From contig NC_015321.1 in the NCBI RefSeq assembly GCF_000194605.1, positions 3,844,001-3,908,000 on the forward strand: a DNA stretch of 64,000 nt. The letters run 5' to 3'. Source of the stretch: Fluviicola taffensis DSM 16823 (GTDB taxonomy: Bacteria; Bacteroidota; Bacteroidia; Flavobacteriales_D; Crocinitomicaceae). The position numbers and the translations under genes are program-made. Below, piece after piece: positions 34,981-43,874 of the stretch. The notes under the pieces are model-generated. The model was not told the DNA's origin. It saw only the letters and a program-made list of their open reading frames with translations, and searched no databases. Position 1 is the stretch's first letter. Each line of letters opens with the position of its first letter.

Positions 34981-35655
34981 TTATTCGTTATCATCTTCTT
35001 CGTCATCCCATTCGTCCTCATCGTCGTAGTCTTCCTCAGAATCATCATCGCTATTTACTAGGTATTTACGATAATCTTCTTCTTCGTCTTCTTCTCCGTT
35101 TCTTCCGAATAAATCCAATTCTTCATCCGATAAATCATCGTCGTTCAAAAATTGGTTGTCTTTACCACTTTTACGGTAAGCTTCCATTTTTGGTTTCTTA
35201 GGGGCATCTTTTCCTCCTCCGCGCGGAACATCTTTTTCCTTTTTACGCTCAACCTTGGAAGGAGAAATGTCATCAGGACTAGTGAAAACTGGTTTACTTG
35301 GTCGTCCTTCATCTGGTTTTGAATCCGATCCAGGACCACGATCTTCTCTTGGTCGAAAAGCAGGTCTATCACCAGAGCGATTGTTATCACCTGATGGTTT
35401 TCCTCCCGAAGCACGGTCGTCAGCTTTCTTTACAGCGATATTTCTACCGTTTACAGAAGAGTCGTCTAATGCCTCGATTGCTTTATCAGCCTCAGATTCA
35501 TCTGCCATTTCAACAAAAGCAAACCCTCGAGGCTTGCCAGTTTCACGGTCTTTTGCAATGGTAACGCGGTTCACTTTACCATAATCTTCAAAAAGGGATT
35601 TCAACTGTTCCTCTGTTGTGTTGAAATCTAGTTTTGCAACAAAAATACTTGTCAT
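34981..35655 (-). CDS. RRM-type RNA-binding protein with acidic tail
   Basis: A 224-residue protein. Residues 1-82 form one RNA recognition motif with RNP2 (IFVAKL) and RNP1 (KPRGFAFVEM). Residues 90-160 are Arg/Gly/Ser/Pro-rich and disordered (GGKPSGDNNRSGDRPAF). The last 45 residues are almost entirely Asp and Glu, ending DEEDDNE. Single-RRM proteins of this kind are common in Bacteroidota, where they may stand in for cold-shock-type RNA chaperones. The acidic tail could restrain the RRM or bind basic partners. The gene is alone, with its own terminator. Confidence 0.88.
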   Translation of the reverse strand: MTSIFVAKLDFNTTEEQLKSLFEDYGKVNRVTIAKDRETGKPRGFAFVEMADESEADKAIEALDDSSVNGRNIAVKKADDRASGGKPSGDNNRSGDRPAFRPREDRGPGSDSKPDEGRPSKPVFTSPDDISPSKVERKKEKDVPRGGGKDAPKKPKMEAYRKSGKDNQFLNDDDLSDEELDLFGRNGEEDEEEDYRKYLVNSDDDSEEDYDDEDEWDDEEDDNE

Positions 35656-35816
35656 TGGTATTTAAATATTCACTTTTTATGCCCTGAAATGGACAATTGT
35701 TTCGAACGAAGATATATAAATTTTCAAATCCACAAAAGTTTGAATGATAATTCTATCAAATCAATTAGTGAATGGGTGTAAAAACGGTTTTATCTACATC
35801 GTTTTTAAACTCCTAG

Positions 35817-36203
35817 TTACTTATTTTTCAGTAAGTCCCGAATTTCCATCAAAAGCTTTTCTTCATTGGAAGGTTCAGCTGGAGCAGCAGGTGTTTCTTC
35901 TTCTTTTTTCTTGCGTAAAGACATTGCTCGGTTCATCAATTTAACAATCATGAAGATACAAAATGCTACCACAAAAAAGTTAATAACAGCTGCTAGGAAT
36001 TTTCCGTATAAAACGCCATTCCAACTAACTTCTGCCAAATTTGCAACACCAGCTTTCTCAATAACTGGTTGTAAAATTAATGGTGTAATAATATCAGCAA
36101 CTAAAGATGTTACAATTGCACCGAATGCTGCACCAATAATAACTGCAACGGCTAGGTCCACAACATTTCCACGAGAGATAAAGTCTTTAAATTCTTTTAA
36201 CAT
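35817..36203 (-). CDS. mscL: Large-conductance mechanosensitive channel MscL
   Basis: A 128-residue inner-membrane channel that opens under membrane tension to release solutes after osmotic downshock. The N-terminal FKDFISRGNVVDLAVAVIIG is the family signature covering the amphipathic helix and the gating part of TM1. TM2 lies at about 73-92 (FLAAVINFFVVAFCIFMIV). A charged helix that bundles in the cytoplasm closes the protein (LLMEIRDLLKNK). The length is normal and it stands alone between recR and the RRM gene. Confidence 0.95.
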   Translation of the reverse strand: MLKEFKDFISRGNVVDLAVAVIIGAAFGAIVTSLVADIITPLILQPVIEKAGVANLAEVSWNGVLYGKFLAAVINFFVVAFCIFMIVKLMNRAMSLRKKKEEETPAAPAEPSNEEKLLMEIRDLLKNK

Positions 36204-36276
36204 AGTTCTTAGTTTGAAGTATATTCAAATATACTATTTATCTATTTCTGAGCAAGAAAATAATGGACTAATTGTA

Positions 36277-36882
36277 TTATGATTGAAACGGAATGCGTTG
36301 CTGAATTGATCGCGACAAGGTAATTTCATCCGCGTATTGAATTTCTGAACCTACTGCAATTCCGCGAGAAAGGGTCGTGATTTGAACGTTTGTTGCATGA
36401 ATTTTTTTGTACAAGAAGAAGTTTGTGGTATCGCCTTCCATGGTTGGACTAAGTGCTAAGATGATTTCATCCACAGAACCTTGCGAACATTTATCTACCA
36501 ATGGTTGAATAAATAAATCATTCGGACCAATTCCATCCATCGGTGAAATAATGCCTCCTAAGACATGATAAATCCCCAAGTAAGTTCCAGTGCTTTCAAT
36601 CGCCATTACATCACGAATATCCTCTACAACACAAATTAAGCGATGATTTCGCTTCTCATTAGCACAGATAGAGCAAATAGCGGTATCGGAAATGTTTCCG
36701 CAAGAAGAACAACTTTGTACATGAGTCTTTAATTGTTGTAAAACATCCCCAAAGCGCTCCAATTCTTCCGGATTCCTTTTTAATAAATTCAAAACCAAGC
36801 GCAATGCAGTACGTTTTCCAATTCCTGGTAATGAGCTGAATTGTTCAACTGCTTCTTCTACATATTTTGAAGGAATATTCAT
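36277..36882 (-). CDS. recR: Recombination protein RecR
   Basis: A 201-residue recombination mediator that works with RecO (and RecF) to load RecA on gapped DNA. It has, in order, a helix-hairpin-helix (SLPGIGKRTALRLVL), a four-Cys zinc finger (CSSCGNISDTAICSIC), a Toprim domain beginning CVVEDIRDVMAIE, and the short C-terminal Walker-B-like region (ALSPTMEGDTT). The length is normal. It is divergent from the membrane protein gene at 36985. Confidence 0.95.
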   Translation of the reverse strand: MNIPSKYVEEAVEQFSSLPGIGKRTALRLVLNLLKRNPEELERFGDVLQQLKTHVQSCSSCGNISDTAICSICANEKRNHRLICVVEDIRDVMAIESTGTYLGIYHVLGGIISPMDGIGPNDLFIQPLVDKCSQGSVDEIILALSPTMEGDTTNFFLYKKIHATNVQITTLSRGIAVGSEIQYADEITLSRSIQQRIPFQS

Positions 36883-36970
36883 CGCCTCAAATGTACGTAT
36901 TTTGACTTGCTTTGAAGACTGGAAAAATCCAATCTAATTGAAAGTTTTAGACATCAAACATGAAATGAAT

Positions 36971-37001
36971 TTGTGTTTTCCTGCATGAAACAGTACTTTT
37001 G
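36971..37001 (+). promoter_or_regulatory. Promoter (TTG - 20 bp - TACTTTTG) overlapping a start region
   Basis: TTG at 36971-36973 and TACTTTTG at 36994-37001 match the Bacteroidota -33/-7 pattern. The -7 box ends 4 bp before an in-frame GTG (37006) of the membrane protein gene, so the true start may be that GTG. Confidence 0.6.
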
Positions 37002-37671
37002 CACCGTGGAAAAAATACAATTTGAATTTTTAGGATTACATCTGCAAGAACCAATGGCATTGCTTTTTAATTGGATAATTGCTGGTTTTTGCTTTTTTGC
37101 CTTCTCTAAATTGGGGAAATTTAAAAATGAAGCTAATTTTTACTGGAGAGCTTTTTACCTATTCTTCGGAATATCTACCGTTTTTGGTGGATTGGGGCAT
37201 CTATTTTTCAACTATACAGGCTTTTTCGGAAAGTATCCGTGTTGGATTTTGGGATGTGTTGCTAATTCCTTTTCAGCAACGGGAATGCTTAAAATTAAAG
37301 GAGTATCCAATCCGAAAAAATATGCATTTCCAATTATTTGGATCAAGAGTATCGGACTTTGCGTAGCTGCAATACTGACTCAAAAGTTCATATTTGTTGC
37401 AATTGATGCGATTTTGACCTACATTATTTATACTGGGGTTTATGCCTTTATCCTAATGAAACGCAGTGAGCAGGCAAAATTCTTGAAAAACATGATTATC
37501 GGGGTGATTATTTTAACACCTTCCGCTTTTATTTTCATTTTCAAGCTAGATGTACATAAGTGGTTAAACAAAGATGATTTGAGTCATATCCTTATGTTCT
37601 GTACGATTTACTATTTTTACAGAGGATTAAAAGAATGGGGGCAAAAAGAGGCTCAATTAAATCATGTCTAA
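36985..37671 (+). CDS. Multi-pass membrane protein (DUF6962-like)
   Basis: A 228-residue protein with about seven hydrophobic segments; examples are LLFNWIIAGFCFFAFSKLG and VIILTPSAFIFIFKL. The pattern FYLFFGISTVFGGLGHLFF resembles a small Bacteroidota membrane family (DUF6962-like). The function is unknown. I give the ATG at 36985, but the promoter overlapping it favours the in-frame GTG at 37006, which yields MEKIQFEF. The gene overlaps the start of smpB by 8 bp, so the two are probably co-transcribed. Confidence 0.7.
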   Translation: MKQYFCTVEKIQFEFLGLHLQEPMALLFNWIIAGFCFFAFSKLGKFKNEANFYWRAFYLFFGISTVFGGLGHLFFNYTGFFGKYPCWILGCVANSFSATGMLKIKGVSNPKKYAFPIIWIKSIGLCVAAILTQKFIFVAIDAILTYIIYTGVYAFILMKRSEQAKFLKNMIIGVIILTPSAFIFIFKLDVHKWLNKDDLSHILMFCTIYYFYRGLKEWGQKEAQLNHV

Positions 37672-38116
37672 GAACGAAGTAAATATTAAGAACAAACGTG
37701 CGCGGTTTGAATATCAGTTAGATGAAGTTTTCACCGCTGGAATGGTTTTGTCAGGTACGGAAATAAAAAGTATTCGTAACGGGAAAGCGAGTATCCTTGA
37801 AGCATATTGTATTGTTGAAAGCGGACAGGTTTTTATCCGGAATATGCACGTTTCACCTTATGAAAACGGATCATTTTACAACCACATGGCTCGTTCAGAT
37901 AGAAAACTCTTGCTGAATAAAAAAGAAATCAAGAAACTTGAAAAATGGCTAAAAACAAAAGGGAATACGATTGTTCCTTTGAAATTGTTTTTATCTGAAA
38001 AAGGTTGGCTGAAATTGGAAATGGCTACTGGAGTGGGTAAAAAATTACACGATAAACGTCATGATTTGAAGGCGAAAGACGATAGACGTGAAATGGATCG
38101 CGCTATGAAGAAATAA
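37664..38116 (+). CDS. smpB: SsrA-binding protein SmpB
   Basis: A 150-residue protein that binds the tRNA-like end of tmRNA and delivers it to stalled ribosomes. Family features are NKRARFEYQL, GMVLSGTEIKSIRNGKA, IRNMHVSPYENG, LLLNKKEIKKL and VPLKLFLSEKGWLKLEMATGVGKK, followed by a basic tail (DKRHDLKAKDDRREMDRAMKK). The length is normal. It overlaps the preceding membrane gene by 8 bp and ends 1 bp from the convergent J-domain gene. Confidence 0.96.
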   Translation: MSKNEVNIKNKRARFEYQLDEVFTAGMVLSGTEIKSIRNGKASILEAYCIVESGQVFIRNMHVSPYENGSFYNHMARSDRKLLLNKKEIKKLEKWLKTKGNTIVPLKLFLSEKGWLKLEMATGVGKKLHDKRHDLKAKDDRREMDRAMKK

Positions 38117-38117
38117 T

Positions 38118-38975
38118 TCATAGAAAGCCAAAGCTGATTAAATGGATCAATCTTCCTTGGGTCAATAAAATATAGGTTATCACGAATCCAATTCCCCAAA
38201 AGGAAAACTGATACAGAAAAGAAAAGCTAACCCTTTTTTTGCGGATCAAATAGGGGTGAAGTGGGATTAGAAAGAAGATGATCAACCCAAATCGAATACT
38301 TCCAAGGTGAAAATCGAAATGTGTTCTATATCGTTTCACATCATCTGTAGTAATCATTTTTAGCGGAGTGTGCAGAAACCAAGTCGTTTCGATAATGACT
38401 TCAGGATAACAATTCATCCAAGCGTAAGGTGTGTTTTGAACAAAGTAATTCCCTCTGTTTTCCAATTCAATTCGGGTGATATTACTCTTCAAAATTCCGC
38501 TATTCAAGGATTTTGAACTTCCTTTTAAAACGTCTGTCTCATAGTGAACAGGAAGAAAGAATTCCAAAGTCATTGCCAATGAAAGGGCTACTGAAATACG
38601 CATGATGTATTTGTAAATACTCCAACGCATCCCTGAAGTCAGTGATTTGAAGTAGACATCATTATCCTTTGCCTGCTGCATCTTTTGCTGTTCGTAACGC
38701 ATTTTGGCGACGCGCATGCGCTCCAAACGATCTTCGTCTGATTCATTAGTTGATGCCTTTCGAGAACTTCTGGAAGTAATAATTTCTTCTTTGTAATCGG
38801 GATTAAGTATAATCTCAACTGCTTTGGTAAGTTTGATGAATGCTTCGTGAGCCAATGGATCTGGATTCACATCAGGATGAAGACGCAAAGCCATTTTTTT
38901 ATACTGCTTGCGTATTTCTGCTTCACTTGCTGATGAGGGCAATCCCAATAATCGAAAGCATTCAGCTTTAGTCAT
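38118..38975 (-). CDS. Membrane-anchored J-domain (DnaJ-like) protein
   Basis: A 285-residue protein. Residues 1-60 are a J domain (FRLLGLPSSASEAEIRKQYKKMALRLHPDVNPDP) with the HPD motif that stimulates Hsp70 ATPase. Then come a basic coiled linker (about 70-115), a membrane segment near 125-145, a soluble stretch, and two more hydrophobic segments at the C-terminus. There is no Gly/Phe region or zinc-finger domain, so it is a specialised co-chaperone rather than DnaJ. It starts 8 bp inside the end of menE. Confidence 0.85.
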   Translation of the reverse strand: MTKAECFRLLGLPSSASEAEIRKQYKKMALRLHPDVNPDPLAHEAFIKLTKAVEIILNPDYKEEIITSRSSRKASTNESDEDRLERMRVAKMRYEQQKMQQAKDNDVYFKSLTSGMRWSIYKYIMRISVALSLAMTLEFFLPVHYETDVLKGSSKSLNSGILKSNITRIELENRGNYFVQNTPYAWMNCYPEVIIETTWFLHTPLKMITTDDVKRYRTHFDFHLGSIRFGLIIFFLIPLHPYLIRKKRVSFSFLYQFSFWGIGFVITYILLTQGRLIHLISFGFL

Positions 38976-39975
38976 TCAAAAGTAGATTTAGCATTTCTTT
39001 CCGACGAATTTTTCCGTTTTCGGTTTTTAGTATCGCTCGTTCAATTTGACGTTTTGGAGCTGCATATTTACCAAACTTTTCCTGAATGATAGTCTGAATT
39101 TTCAAAAAGTCTGCCTCCTGAAGCATTTTTTCGCTGATTAAGATACATTCTTCGCCAAAAGATTCATGTGGCAAACCAGCAATGATGAAGGGTGTCGAAA
39201 TCAGTGGCTCTAGTTCTTGTTCCAGTTTCTCGGGGTGAATTTTTATTCCTCCGCTATTAATCACAAAATCCGCTCTTCCAAGCCAATTAAAATGTGTTGA
39301 ATCAATGAGTTCAATTTCATCATTCGTTTGCATTTGATGAATTCCAAGTTCCGTATCTGTGATGACTAAACAATCGTTCGAAGTTTCAACCTCCACACCA
39401 TTTAGAGCTTCATAAACAGGACTTCCAAGTTTACGTAAAGCAATATGGGAAACAGTTTCAGTCATACCGAAACCAATATAGATAGCTGGTTTGAAATTGA
39501 GAAGTGTGGTTTCAAGTTCAACTGAAAGCCCCATTCCCCCTAATAAAATCTGATCAAACTGATTCAATCTAGCTGGATTTTCTTCTAGAATACATTTTAC
39601 TTGATAGGGAACAAGGGAAATAAACGAATAATGTTTGTTTTGCTCCAATTCAACTAGAGGATTTGCACGCACTTCAATCACATCAAGTGCATAATCTCCA
39701 ACGAGTGCTCTGATTATAAGCATTTTTCCACCAATAGTATCGGGAGACATGCACATAAAAACATGTGATTTCTCGTCTAAATGAAAGAAGGTATTACTTC
39801 GTTTTGCGGAAGATTCCAGTTGTTTTCTAGTGAGGGAAATGGATTTTGGAATTCCAGTTGATCCACTTGTTTTAACGTCGTAAAATGGTGATTGATTGTT
39901 CCATAATTGCACAATTGAATGAATCTTATTTTGTATTTCCGCAGAACAATTGATATAATTTATTTCGAAGGCCAT
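38968..39975 (-). CDS. menE: AMP-binding ligase, probably o-succinylbenzoate-CoA ligase MenE
   Basis: A 335-residue acyl-AMP/CoA ligase. The adenylate-forming motifs are clear: TSGSTGIPKSISLT (P-loop), YIGFGMTETVSHIALR (adenine-site Thr-Glu), and the hinge and C-terminal lysine region (WLGRADFVINSGGIKIHPE ... KTENGKIRRKEM). It is short for MenE of other phyla because the N-terminal part is reduced, which I believe is common in Bacteroidota. MenE makes OSB-CoA for menaquinone synthesis. No other men gene lies in the window, so the assignment rests on motifs and length. Confidence 0.75.
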   Translation of the reverse strand: MAFEINYINCSAEIQNKIHSIVQLWNNQSPFYDVKTSGSTGIPKSISLTRKQLESSAKRSNTFFHLDEKSHVFMCMSPDTIGGKMLIIRALVGDYALDVIEVRANPLVELEQNKHYSFISLVPYQVKCILEENPARLNQFDQILLGGMGLSVELETTLLNFKPAIYIGFGMTETVSHIALRKLGSPVYEALNGVEVETSNDCLVITDTELGIHQMQTNDEIELIDSTHFNWLGRADFVINSGGIKIHPEKLEQELEPLISTPFIIAGLPHESFGEECILISEKMLQEADFLKIQTIIQEKFGKYAAPKRQIERAILKTENGKIRRKEMLNLLLND

Positions 39976-40064
39976 CCGTTTGGAACAAAAATTGAGCGAT
40001 TCATGCTAATTCAAAATTAGGAATCGCAATTAGGAATTATAATTGCTAAATTTAACCAAAGATT

Positions 40065-40538
40065 ATGACTCATAATAAATCACAGATGAAATTTACTTTA
40101 TTGTTTTTAATTGGGCTTGCATTTATTGGACTTTCATTCAAATCAATTGAAAATTCAGTATCAACAAGCTCTGTTACTAGTTTTGGTTCATCAGGAATCA
40201 AGTTTGATAAAATGACACTTTCAAAGGCAATCAAGAAAGCCAAATCTACTGGAAAATTGATTTTTATTGATGTATACACCACTTGGTGTGGACCGTGCAA
40301 AGAAATGGCTGCAACAACGTTTCAAGACTCTGAAGTTGGAAATTTATTCAACAATAAGTTTATCAATTTAAAGATTGACGCTGAAAATGATGCGGATGGC
40401 CCAACTATTTCTAGAGTATATACTATTTCAGGTTATCCAACTTTGCTATTTATCAATGGTGAAGGGAAATTGGTAAAGAAATTAGTAGGTAAGCAGAGCA
40501 AGGAGAAATTATTGGCTGCTGTGGCGGCAATGAAATAA
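40065..40538 (+). CDS. Exported thioredoxin-fold protein
   Basis: A 157-residue protein. A hydrophobic N-terminal segment (FTLLFLIGLAFIGL) acts as signal or anchor; an ATG at 40086 is an alternative start. The thioredoxin domain (about 45-155) contains YTTWCGPCKEMAATTF, with a CGPC active site, and cis-Pro in SGYPTLLF. The long insertion before cis-Pro (DAENDADGPTISRVY) fits the thioredoxin_7/DsbD-gamma-like type. It probably reduces or folds disulfide proteins in the periplasm. Confidence 0.86.
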   Translation: MTHNKSQMKFTLLFLIGLAFIGLSFKSIENSVSTSSVTSFGSSGIKFDKMTLSKAIKKAKSTGKLIFIDVYTTWCGPCKEMAATTFQDSEVGNLFNNKFINLKIDAENDADGPTISRVYTISGYPTLLFINGEGKLVKKLVGKQSKEKLLAAVAAMK

Positions 40539-40581
40539 AATGTAGGCACGCGATGCTTCGCGTGCCTACATTTTATTTCAT
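40530..40581. terminator. Bidirectional terminator, 24-bp perfect stem holding both stop codons
   Basis: ATGAAATAAAATGTAGGC and further bases to the CGA at 40553 are repeated exactly in reverse after a TGCT loop. Both arms contain ATG AAA TAA, so the + and - strand genes both end with Met-Lys-stop inside the palindrome. Confidence 0.9.
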
Positions 40582-41565
40582 CTGCATTTTTATTTTTAAA
40601 CAATATCCTTTATTCGTTGTTGCGTATAAGGTATTCTCCTCCAAAAGCAATGCGCAAAAATTCCCTTTCATCAAAAATTTCCAGTTTTTCCCGCCATCAA
40701 TAGAATAATCAATTCCGTTTGTGCCACAGGCAAAGAGTATTTTTGTATTTCCAGTAACGCAAGAACGATAACCGTTTGGTTGTTTTTCAGAAAGAAGCCA
40801 GGTTTTTCCACCATCAGAAGTGTAACATGCCGTAGAATCAGATGTGTCTGGTTTTGTATAGTTTCCACCTACAATTGAACCATTTTGTTCGTCAATCATG
40901 AAAATGGAGAACGGCCCAGCACCTTCGGCTTTGGGTAGCGGTAATTGAGAGGTTATGTTTTCACGATATTCAAAAGTACTTCTGCGATAGAAAGTGGCAT
41001 TATTCGGCCCACCTGAGACATGATAATACCAGTGTTCAATTAACTGTGCAGTTGTGCCACTGGCTGCATAATAGGCTTCTCCCTGAATGGTTTTGAAAGG
41101 ACCGTATTGGTAAAAATATCCTTTTTGAGTATGAATGGTTTTGATGTATAATTCTTTGTCAACTGGATCGCTGAGCAGAATCAATTCACGATTTTTAAGA
41201 ACGATATCGTCAATAAAACAAGCTTCCCGGTAAAGTTCGGAGACTTTTTTTCCATTCACTTTGTAAATAATCCCAGAATCGCCACTTACACAAGTATAGA
41301 TTTTCTTCTCATCAACGATTACATCTCTGAACTCTCCAGAATTGACTGGTTTTATGAGTGTTTTTGTTTTCTTAGTTTTTTCATTATACAGGATTACTCC
41401 GGTCTTGGAAGTTCCAAATACCAATTCGTTTTTGGAGTAGCGAGCAAGTGCACGGGAGTATGATTTTTCACTTGTAAAATGCAGTGTGTCAATAGATTTT
41501 ATTTCCTGACTAAAACTAGTGCTATAAATTAGTATTGCTCCTAAAATGACGATTAAATTTCTCAC
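40573..41565 (-). CDS. Secreted beta-propeller protein with BNR/sialidase-like motifs
   Basis: A 330-residue protein with a signal peptide ending in TSFSQ. The body is beta-rich with repeating blades; two Asp-box-like motifs (TSDGGKTW, SIDGGKNWK) near residues 245 and 290 are typical of BNR or HCF136/YCF48-like propellers. No catalytic sialidase residues are apparent, so a binding or assembly role is more likely. The 5' end overlaps the acyltransferase gene by 44 bp. The ATG at 41565 is kept because it gives a good signal peptide. Confidence 0.72.
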   Translation of the reverse strand: MRNLIVILGAILIYSTSFSQEIKSIDTLHFTSEKSYSRALARYSKNELVFGTSKTGVILYNEKTKKTKTLIKPVNSGEFRDVIVDEKKIYTCVSGDSGIIYKVNGKKVSELYREACFIDDIVLKNRELILLSDPVDKELYIKTIHTQKGYFYQYGPFKTIQGEAYYAASGTTAQLIEHWYYHVSGGPNNATFYRRSTFEYRENITSQLPLPKAEGAGPFSIFMIDEQNGSIVGGNYTKPDTSDSTACYTSDGGKTWLLSEKQPNGYRSCVTGNTKILFACGTNGIDYSIDGGKNWKFLMKGNFCALLLEENTLYATTNKGYCLKIKMQMK

Positions 41566-42460
41566 GTTGTTCTTCTTTTAATTTTGGGATATTATCAGGA
41601 ACACTTCTTTTCCAGCGTTTGTGCGACCACAACCAAGGACCAGGCTCAGTCATAATTCGTTGTTCCAATAAACGAGCATGAGTTTCCGTAATTTCACCCC
41701 AAGCTAAGCTTCTCGGTTCAGCTGTGAGTAGTTGTAATTCCACTTCGTAGTAGCCACGTTTAATCTTCTTTGGTAGGTAAAAAACCACGGCCTGATTATA
41801 GGTGTTTGCTAGCTGTTCAGCTCCAAAAAGTACTCCTGTTTGTTGATGCAAGAACGTCATCCAGTAGCATTTTAGAGAATCTGCTGGACTTTGATCGCTA
41901 AGCGTTAATGTTGCAGTGGGAATTCCTTTTTCTAAATAGGAGTTGAAGGCGTCTTTGACATTTTTTGCATGAATAACATGCATTCCAAAGCGTGATCGAA
42001 GTGTATTGATTTTCTTGTCCCAATAACCGCTTGTTAACGGCATTCCAATTCCAACGGCTTTGTGCGGAAAGAATAAATCTTGACCAGTAATCATCCATTC
42101 CCAATTCATATAGTGAGCCGAAACTAGCAATACACTTTTATTTTGATTGTATAATTCCTGCATCATTTCAGGATTATTGATTACGAAACGTTTACGCAAT
42201 TCTTTTTCTGAAATTCCTAAATTTTTCACTCCTTCCAGAAGCATATCTGCGAAATGTCTGTAAAAGGAGCGTTTGATGCGTTTTTGTTCCTGAATGGATA
42301 GATTTGGAAAAGAACGAGAAATATTTCCTTCAATTACTTTTTTGCGGTAGGGAAATACGGTTATTAAAAGGAGAAAAAAGAAGTCTGAAAAGCGATAAGT
42401 AAACCACAATGGAAGCTTTGAAAGCGGGTAAACGAATAAATAATAAGCTACTCGACTCAT
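41522..42460 (-). CDS. Lipid A biosynthesis-type lysophospholipid acyltransferase (LpxL family)
   Basis: A 312-residue inner-membrane-associated acyltransferase. An N-terminal hydrophobic anchor (about 20-38) is followed by the acyltransferase motif SAHYMNWEW, an H-x4-E form of HX4D/E, and QSPADSLKCYWMTFL. Such enzymes add secondary acyl chains to lipid A or related lipids. The length suits the family. It overlaps rarA by 4 bp and the propeller gene by 44 bp, so the three may share a transcript. Confidence 0.86.
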   Translation of the reverse strand: MSRVAYYLFVYPLSKLPLWFTYRFSDFFFLLLITVFPYRKKVIEGNISRSFPNLSIQEQKRIKRSFYRHFADMLLEGVKNLGISEKELRKRFVINNPEMMQELYNQNKSVLLVSAHYMNWEWMITGQDLFFPHKAVGIGMPLTSGYWDKKINTLRSRFGMHVIHAKNVKDAFNSYLEKGIPTATLTLSDQSPADSLKCYWMTFLHQQTGVLFGAEQLANTYNQAVVFYLPKKIKRGYYEVELQLLTAEPRSLAWGEITETHARLLEQRIMTEPGPWLWSHKRWKRSVPDNIPKLKEEQREKFNRHFRSNTNL

Positions 42461-43731
42461 TTTTTAAATTTATTAGGCCAAAGCGTTTGTAGTTGCTTAT
42501 TAATTTCTTGTTCACGAGCACTGCTTCCTGCATGGAAAAATGTTCTGTTTTTCAAGGAATCTGGAAGGTATTGTTGAAAGACAAAGTTTCCAGGAAAATC
42601 ATGTGCGTATTGGTATTCTGCTCCATAACCCAAGTCTTTCATCAATTTGGTGGGTGCATTTCTCAAATGAAGTGGAACAGGAGCGTTTGGATCTTGTTTC
42701 ACCGTTGAAATGGCTTCATCAATAGCAATATAAGCAGCGTTTCCTTTGGGAGATGTTGCCAGATAAATAGCACATTGAGACAATATAATTCGGGCTTCTG
42801 GCCATCCAATCACTTGAATTGCTTGAAATGTATTGTTCGCCATGATTAATGCTGTTGGATTTGCTAAGCCAACGTCTTCGGCGGCTGAAATGAGTAATCT
42901 TCGTGCGATAAATTTCGGATCTTCTCCACCTTCAATCATTCGTGCAAGCCAATATACTGCACCGTCTGGATCACTTCCGCGAATGGATTTGATGAATGCT
43001 GAGATGATATCATAATGCTGTTCTCCGTCTTTGTCATAACGAACACGTTGCTGCGCCAGTTGATTCACCAATTCATCAGTAATAATTGCTGTTTCGCTGG
43101 GTGAAAAGGTGTTTACAACAAGTTCTAGTAAGTTGAGCATTTTACGGGCGTCACCGCCAGCAACTGCAATCAGTGATTTGTATTCGCGTAACTCAATTTT
43201 CCGTTTGGAAAGAAGGATATCTTGTTTGATTGCGCGGTTGATGAGCTCTAAAAGATCTTCTAGGGTGTGGCTTTCCAAGGTGTAAACCTGACAACGGGAA
43301 AGGAGTGCTGAAATAACTTCAAATGAAGGGTTCTCTGTTGTTGCACCGATTAACGTAATTGTTCCTTTTTCCACAGCTCCAAGTAAGGAATCTTGCTGTG
43401 ATTTAGAAAAACGGTGAATTTCATCGATGAATAGAACAGCTCCGCTTGTTTGAAACATTCCTTGACTTTCAGCCTTTTGAATGATTTCGCGAATATCTTT
43501 TACTCCCGAAGAAATAGCCGAAAGTGTATAAAATGGTCTGTTTAATTGCTTTGCAAGAAGATTGGCTAAAGTGGTTTTACCAACTCCTGGAGGTCCCCAA
43601 AAGATAATAGACGGCAATATTTTCGATTCTATAGCCTTTTTCAATGCTCCATTTTCCTCCAATAAATGACGTTGTCCAATATATTCAGACAATTCATTTG
43701 GTCGCATACGTTCTGCAAGAGGAGTACTCAT
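42457..43731 (-). CDS. rarA: Replication-associated recombination protein RarA (MgsA)
   Basis: A 424-residue AAA+ ATPase that acts at stalled replication forks. Walker A (GPPGVGKTTLANLLAKQ), Walker B (VLFIDEIHRFSKSQQD) and sensor 1 (TLIGATTENPSF) lie in residues 45-150. The C-terminal half has the MgsA tetramerisation region (IRGSDPDGAVYWLARMIEGGEDPKFIARRLLI). The normal length and high conservation make this confident. It overlaps the acyltransferase gene by 4 bp. Confidence 0.95.
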   Translation of the reverse strand: MSTPLAERMRPNELSEYIGQRHLLEENGALKKAIESKILPSIIFWGPPGVGKTTLANLLAKQLNRPFYTLSAISSGVKDIREIIQKAESQGMFQTSGAVLFIDEIHRFSKSQQDSLLGAVEKGTITLIGATTENPSFEVISALLSRCQVYTLESHTLEDLLELINRAIKQDILLSKRKIELREYKSLIAVAGGDARKMLNLLELVVNTFSPSETAIITDELVNQLAQQRVRYDKDGEQHYDIISAFIKSIRGSDPDGAVYWLARMIEGGEDPKFIARRLLISAAEDVGLANPTALIMANNTFQAIQVIGWPEARIILSQCAIYLATSPKGNAAYIAIDEAISTVKQDPNAPVPLHLRNAPTKLMKDLGYGAEYQYAHDFPGNFVFQQYLPDSLKNRTFFHAGSSAREQEINKQLQTLWPNKFKK

Positions 43732-43874
43732 CTTATTCTATATTGTTCAAAGGGTTTAAATGTTCAAAGAGTTCAATTCAGAGTAGCCATTGGTTCCAAG
43801 GTTTGAACTTTTTCAACCTTTGGAACTTATTGAACCTGTTTTTGAACCTTGCTCCAAAAATAAGATAATTCTCC

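Noticed and set aside
34430-35201. Open frames on the + strand across tmRNA and the RRM gene
   Set aside because: They overlap ssrA and the RRM gene antisense, and the predicted proteins have no recognisable features.
40070-40300. Antisense open frame over the thioredoxin gene
   Set aside because: It is a shadow of the + strand gene without independent features.
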